Assembly: GCA_017634975.1 (NCBI GenBank)
Contig: JAGBMJ010000014.1
Location: 1-55,672, forward strand
DNA length: 55,672 nucleotides
Reading direction: 5' to 3'
Source: Lachnospiraceae bacterium
Lineage (GTDB): Bacteria > Bacillota > Clostridia > Lachnospirales > Lachnospiraceae
Part shown: positions 53,701 to 55,672 of the stretch, one piece after another
Numbering within the stretch: position 1 is the first letter of the stretch
Layout of the letters: every line of letters starts with the position of its first letter
The notes under the pieces: generated by a model
Told to the model about the DNA's origin: nothing
What the model saw: only the letters and a program-made list of their open reading frames with translations
Database searches by the model: none
Translations under genes and position numbers: made by a program

Positions 53701-53788
53701 CGTAAAGGCAGGTACCCGTATGCTCCTGCCCTGTGGTTTTGAAGAAAGCCGCGTGAACGGTGAGATGAAACTGAAGGCAGCAGAATAA
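50753..53788 (+). CDS. SGNH esterase - GH1 beta-glucosidase fusion with C-terminal cupin-like domain
   Basis: A 1011-aa multidomain enzyme from ATG 50753. Residues 1-230 are an SGNH hydrolase: FLGGSITQG with S41, GIGGTTSQYG, VEFSVND and the D197-x-x-H200 dyad. Residues 235-415 form a beta-sandwich (carbohydrate-binding or jelly-roll type), a layout reminiscent of CE17/CE2 acetyl esterases. GH1 begins at about 438 (FPKDFVWGAASSAYQVEGTD), with acid/base E599 in TLNEPE and nucleophile E794 in YITENGAS, ending at about 885. The last 120 residues end in a cupin-like strand set (LLEVAEGDGMINGYTVKAGT) similar to the tail of phosphomannose isomerases. There is no signal peptide, so it would de-acetylate and cleave imported beta-glucosides or beta-mannosides. 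A sequencing fusion is unlikely because one frame runs through without a stop. Confidence 0.9.
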   Translation: MDYHIDPKKAIVNYGDPKRIRSVMQRAQEGKPVCLAFLGGSITQGYHSSVHDKCYAKRVHSWWQERFPQSETTYINAGIGGTTSQYGVARVDTDVMAYRPDVVFVEFSVNDEGNEFFRETYEGLIRHILNYELSDEERRWKPAVLIIHTIKYDDGICAEDLHLPVGKHYGLPCVSMRASLYAAMKEGHFGSRDITKDDLHPNDEGHGLMADMITYCLEKIAQEPYEAAPATDVLPAPLSADRYEQTVRLQHRNCTAVLKGFEKDLLEKRYDTDCFRGGWAGYKAGDEIAFTFTGTELAIQYRRTVRRPALIAEVIVDGNEKDTVILDSNFDQDWGDCLAITTIMRHGSIVTGQSMRGESPATYQASGAMLASLQDENADAKEHRVRIRILGTPQDLGWKINETQKNIPAWMETEEKGERKMSFDLVSVITAGDNEKKSGFPKDFVWGAASSAYQVEGTDPEDGRGRCVWDTYTDEKRTADGHDAQKSCDHMHHYKEDFRLMAQLGIKHYRFSVSWSRIMPEGRGRVNQKAIDMYRDMIMTMKENGIIPYLTMFHWETPQELEYKGGWLNPEIVDDFAEYAKVIAENFTDICDYFITLNEPECFTGLGYSSGVHAPGKKLALKDTFRIVHNALKAHGRAVINLRKYAKKEIKIGYAPTCTVAIPCTESAADIEAARKVYFGLNDPSPGWTWNVAWFSDPVFLGHYPEEGLKKYKEYLPEITEEDMQLIHQPLDYMGHNIYNGYFIREGKDGQPEYVQTEDGFPITASKWPIVPDCLYWGARFLCERYHLPLYITENGASCADNMARDGGVHDTERIEFLDAYLGAVQRAVQEGYDLRGYFLWTFLDNFEWEKGYQERFGIVWVDFKTQKRVAKDSALWYRDVIESNGAILSANNPPRGILFLNGDIVDGGYFDGKSIETLCKEAPQLFGNPTAADTDRLLKAIKELPADANEIRISGSGKLPKVTSPYVLLEVAEGDGMINGYTVKAGTRMLLPCGFEESRVNGEMKLKAAE

Positions 53789-53819
53789 ATACTTCTCTAA
53801 AAGGGAGATGAATAAAAGA

Positions 53820-53847
53820 GGGCGGTCCCGGTCGGACCGCCCGTTTT
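53820..53847. terminator. intrinsic terminator after the esterase-GH1 gene
   Basis: GGGCGGTCC (53820-53828) pairs with GGACCGCCC (53834-53842), then G and TTTT. It is 32 bp after the stop codon. Confidence 0.8.
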
Positions 53848-53872
53848 CATAATTCCTGGTAGTACACGATGC

Positions 53873-54055
53873 TTAATTCCCTGCAGATGCTTCTCTGAGT
53901 CTTTTTGAATAATCCGAACGTTTTTCTTCCGGTACCCTAAGTGCGGATAAGGCACGCTCTATACTGAAGCCCTCATTATTGATCAGGTTTTGCGCATGCT
54001 CTATAGTATTTTGTGTTTCAACACGCTCGGTGGTTTCCTCTAGAGACAGATCTAA
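53873..54055 (-). pseudogene. Rpn-family nuclease remnant (C-terminal end)
   Basis: The frame ending at 53873 reads SLEETTERVETQN, then NLINNEGFSIERALSALRVP and EEKRSDYSKRL. This is the usual last helix pair of Rpn/PD-(D/E)XK transposase-like proteins (NLM...T.E.AM..L.IPEE.R..Y). Upstream of about 54060 the frame becomes the antisense of the NusG gene and carries no match, so only the C-terminal end remains. No start codon with a ribosome binding site was found. Confidence 0.5.
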
Positions 54056-54059
54056 TAAC

Positions 54060-54278
54060 GTATACTTTTTGAAGTGGTTTCCAAAATAAAAGGTCAAGGC
54101 AATGTAGACAAAGACACACCTGTGAAATTGTATATATTTGTGCATTTTTGCGCTGAAATTTAAGAAGAAAGTATGATAGAATTGTATTCTAAAAAGTATA
54201 CTTTCTTGGAGTGGCTTTTGCGCAGCCAGAAAGTTGTGTTCGCTGTTTGCGAAGCGGCTGTGCAGATCGGAGGGCGCT
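54060..54278 (+). promoter_or_regulatory. promoter and structured leader of the first NusG-like gene
   Basis: TTGCGC and TATGAT (18-bp spacing, about 54147-54176) could be a promoter. Hairpins follow: AGAAAGTAT...ATACTTTCT (54166-54206) with inner TAGAAT-TGT-ATTCTA, and GCGCAGCC (54220-54227) with GGCTGTGC (54256-54263) enclosing TTCGC-TGTTT-GCGAA, just before GGAGGG. Two imperfect direct repeats, GTATACTTTTTGAAGTGG (54060-54077) and GTATACTTTCTTGGAGTGG (54196-54214), bracket the region and coincide with the break in the Rpn remnant. Confidence 0.45.
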
Positions 54279-54818
54279 ATGTGGCATGTGGTACATACAA
54301 TGTCCGGCAGGGAAGAGTCGGCGATGGAGAAGTGCAGGGTCGCTGTGGGAGAAACGGCCAAGAGGTTTATATTGCCTAAGTGCCAGTTCAACAGGCGCTG
54401 GCATGGAGAGTCGAAGCTGATCGAAAATGTGGCATTCCCGGGATACTTCTTTATCGACAGTGACACGCCAAAAGAACTGGAAGAAATGCTCTCGAGAATA
54501 CCAGGCGTGGTCACTCCGGTGCGGATCGGCGGAGGATTCAACCCCATTCGTAAGGAAGAGGAAGATGTACTCCTGCGGATGATGAATGAAAACGATCTGA
54601 TCGAAGCTTCGGTAGGCAACGTGGTAGACGGGAAACTGATCGTTGATGAAGGACCGCTCAAAGGTCTGGAAGGCAGAGTAAGAAAATATGAGAGACACGA
54701 CCGGTGGGCGGATGTGGAGATGCCGCTCTTCGAAGTGTGCAAGTCCATGAAAGTGGGACTGCAGGTCGTGGCAAAGATGACTGCGGAAGAGTACCGGGAA
54801 AAGAAGACCGGTTTTTGA
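54279..54818 (+). CDS. LoaP-type NusG paralogue (processive antiterminator)
   Basis: 179 aa from ATG 54279, which has GGAGGG in front (longer in-frame starts upstream fall in the structured leader). The NGN domain begins MWHVVHTMSGREESAMEKC and includes FPGYFFIDSDTPKELEEML. A LoaP-like KOW domain follows (VDEGPLKGLEGRVRKYERHD, then VGLQVVAKM). Such proteins bind RNA polymerase and a leader RNA hairpin and let it read through terminators in long operons, usually for polysaccharide or secondary-metabolite synthesis. A second paralogue follows 48 bp downstream. Confidence 0.85.
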   Translation: MWHVVHTMSGREESAMEKCRVAVGETAKRFILPKCQFNRRWHGESKLIENVAFPGYFFIDSDTPKELEEMLSRIPGVVTPVRIGGGFNPIRKEEEDVLLRMMNENDLIEASVGNVVDGKLIVDEGPLKGLEGRVRKYERHDRWADVEMPLFEVCKSMKVGLQVVAKMTAEEYREKKTGF

Positions 54819-54866
54819 TTTGGCTGTTTTTGACCGTCTTTATCTGCACATAAGGAAGAAAGAGAT

Positions 54867-55613
54867 ATGTGGTATGTGATCCGGACATTCACCGGGAAAG
54901 AACACGAGATTTGTTTGTGGATCAATACCTGCGTAGAGAAACGTCTGTATCAGAGATGCTTCGTACCGTTGTATGAGGATGTGGCTCGACGGGAAGGTAT
55001 CGGACATATCTTTATCAGGAAGATGTTTGACGGATATGTCTTTGTAGAGACGGAGGATCCCGCCGGAATGGTGGAGGCACTAAAACGGATGCCGATGTAT
55101 ACGGCGTTTCTCTCGGTGATCGAGGAAGAAGAAAGGCTGTTTTTGCCGGTGAAGCCGGAGGAAGAAGCTTTTTTGAATTCCATCCTGACAGATGGAATGA
55201 TGCGGGTAAGTTATGTACGTTTGGATCAACACAGCCGGGTGAAGGAAGCCATCGGCCCGCTGGAGCGGTATATCGATGCGATAGTGAAGGTAGATAAGCA
55301 TCACCGGCGAGCACTGGTAAAGCTTCCGCTCTTTGGAGAGGAACGTACGATCCGGTTTTGTCTGTGGCTGGATACGGATCCGAAACTGGAACTGATCGAA
55401 GCGGAGAAGCAGCGAAGGAAAGAGAACCTGCAGAAAACACTATATAAAGCAGGTGACTATATATTGGACACGACAGGCACCTTTGGAGATCTACCGATGG
55501 AAGTCGGGGAAGTATATCCGGAGAAGAACTGCCTGAAAGTGAAGGCGCCGATGTTTGGCAGTTTCATAGATGTAGAGATATCTATGGACGATGTAGTGCT
55601 TACAAGACCATGA
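54867..55613 (+). CDS. NusG paralogue with two KOW domains
   Basis: A 248-aa protein. The NGN domain is residues 1-120 (MWYVIRTFTGKEHEICLWIN, then FIRKMFDGYVFVETEDPAGM). Residues about 130-175 form a LoaP-type KOW (VKEAIGPLERYIDAIVKVDK, then HRRALVKLPLFGEERTIRF). After a basic linker (EAEKQRRKENLQKTLYKAGD), residues about 193-248 form a second KOW close to the canonical NusG consensus (GDYILDTTGTFGDLPMEVGE, EKNCLKVKAPMFGSFIDVEI). Standard NusG and LoaP have one KOW. It is probably an antiterminator for an operon beyond the window edge, acting with or against the first paralogue. Confidence 0.82.
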   Translation: MWYVIRTFTGKEHEICLWINTCVEKRLYQRCFVPLYEDVARREGIGHIFIRKMFDGYVFVETEDPAGMVEALKRMPMYTAFLSVIEEEERLFLPVKPEEEAFLNSILTDGMMRVSYVRLDQHSRVKEAIGPLERYIDAIVKVDKHHRRALVKLPLFGEERTIRFCLWLDTDPKLELIEAEKQRRKENLQKTLYKAGDYILDTTGTFGDLPMEVGEVYPEKNCLKVKAPMFGSFIDVEISMDDVVLTRP

Positions 55614-55672
55614 TCGATATTCCTGAATTGCGTTGATGCGCGGCAGGTGAGATCTGCGAAATAAGTCATCCC
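55614..55672 (+). other. start of downstream intergenic region (cut by window edge)
   Basis: 59 bp with one small hairpin (GGCAG-GTGAGAT-CTGC, about 55650-55666). In LoaP-controlled operons the RNA target is a small hairpin in the leader, so this is a place to look, but nothing more can be supported from the part visible. Confidence 0.2.

Noticed and set aside
53873-54925. A 350-codon minus-strand open frame
   Set aside because: Most of it is antisense to the NusG-like gene; only its last 60 codons resemble a protein family and were kept as an Rpn remnant.

Overview
The window looks like a chromosome segment from a carbohydrate-specialised member of the Clostridia, most likely a gut or rumen Lachnospiraceae. 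This rests on the mix of genes: YesMN-type two-component signalling, LoaP-type NusG paralogues, a DUF5696/NHL/Yip1 sugar-uptake operon, PD-(D/E)XK Rpn-family genes, lipobox-bearing solute-binding proteins, AGGAGG ribosome binding sites and TTGACA/TATAAT promoters. No rRNA, tRNA, integrase or transposase of a classical insertion sequence was seen.

Layout. (1) Positions 1-3801 are a CRISPR locus: a frameshifted and truncated cas1 remnant, an archaeo-eukaryotic primase-like gene coupled to it (CRISPR-associated primase-polymerase type), a leader with a perfect hairpin at the leader-repeat junction, an array of 18 repeats and 17 spacers, then a WYL-domain remnant. No effector genes lie inside the window. 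(2) 3908-11087, minus strand: a sugar-sensor/GGDEF regulator and a MarR-controlled RND efflux pair. (3) 11337-20516: a YesMN-type two-component system, a YtfQRT/YjfF-like sugar ABC importer with two binding proteins, and a convergent AraC regulator. (4) 20862-34701: a long plus-strand cluster in which two MalFG-like permease pairs and two different binding proteins flank membrane-anchored NHL, Yip1 and DUF5696 proteins, with no ATPase gene. (5) 34853-39087: two paralogous U32-like cysteine proteins, a DUF624 membrane protein and a secreted GH5 endoglucanase. (6) 39245-42975: a heterodimeric ABC exporter whose two genes are joined by a tandem, structured, Shine-Dalgarno-carrying repeat with its own small reading frames. 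(7) 43055-44293: an Rpn-family nuclease with a perfect-heptad tail. (8) 44615-53788: GH95, an alpha/beta hydrolase, an Ldh-family dehydrogenase, glycerol kinase and an SGNH esterase-GH1 fusion. (9) 53873-55613: an Rpn fragment and two adjacent LoaP/NusG-like antiterminators, probably the start of a polysaccharide biosynthesis cluster beyond the right edge.

How the parts fit. The surface binding proteins and importers, the secreted GH5 enzyme and the apparently cytoplasmic GH95 and esterase-GH1 enzymes would together capture, shorten, de-acetylate and hydrolyse decorated plant beta-glycans. This is inference from families, not shown by the sequence.

Most unusual signals. The 84-89 bp structured repeat at 13478-13619 and 41017-41207 has covarying helices that would hide both a ribosome binding site and a start codon, and it is wired into chains of overlapping stop/start codons. 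Other points of interest are the primase-linked CRISPR array with its leader hairpin, the NusG paralogue with two KOW domains, the esterase-GH1-cupin fusion, and several other hairpin-rich intergenic elements.
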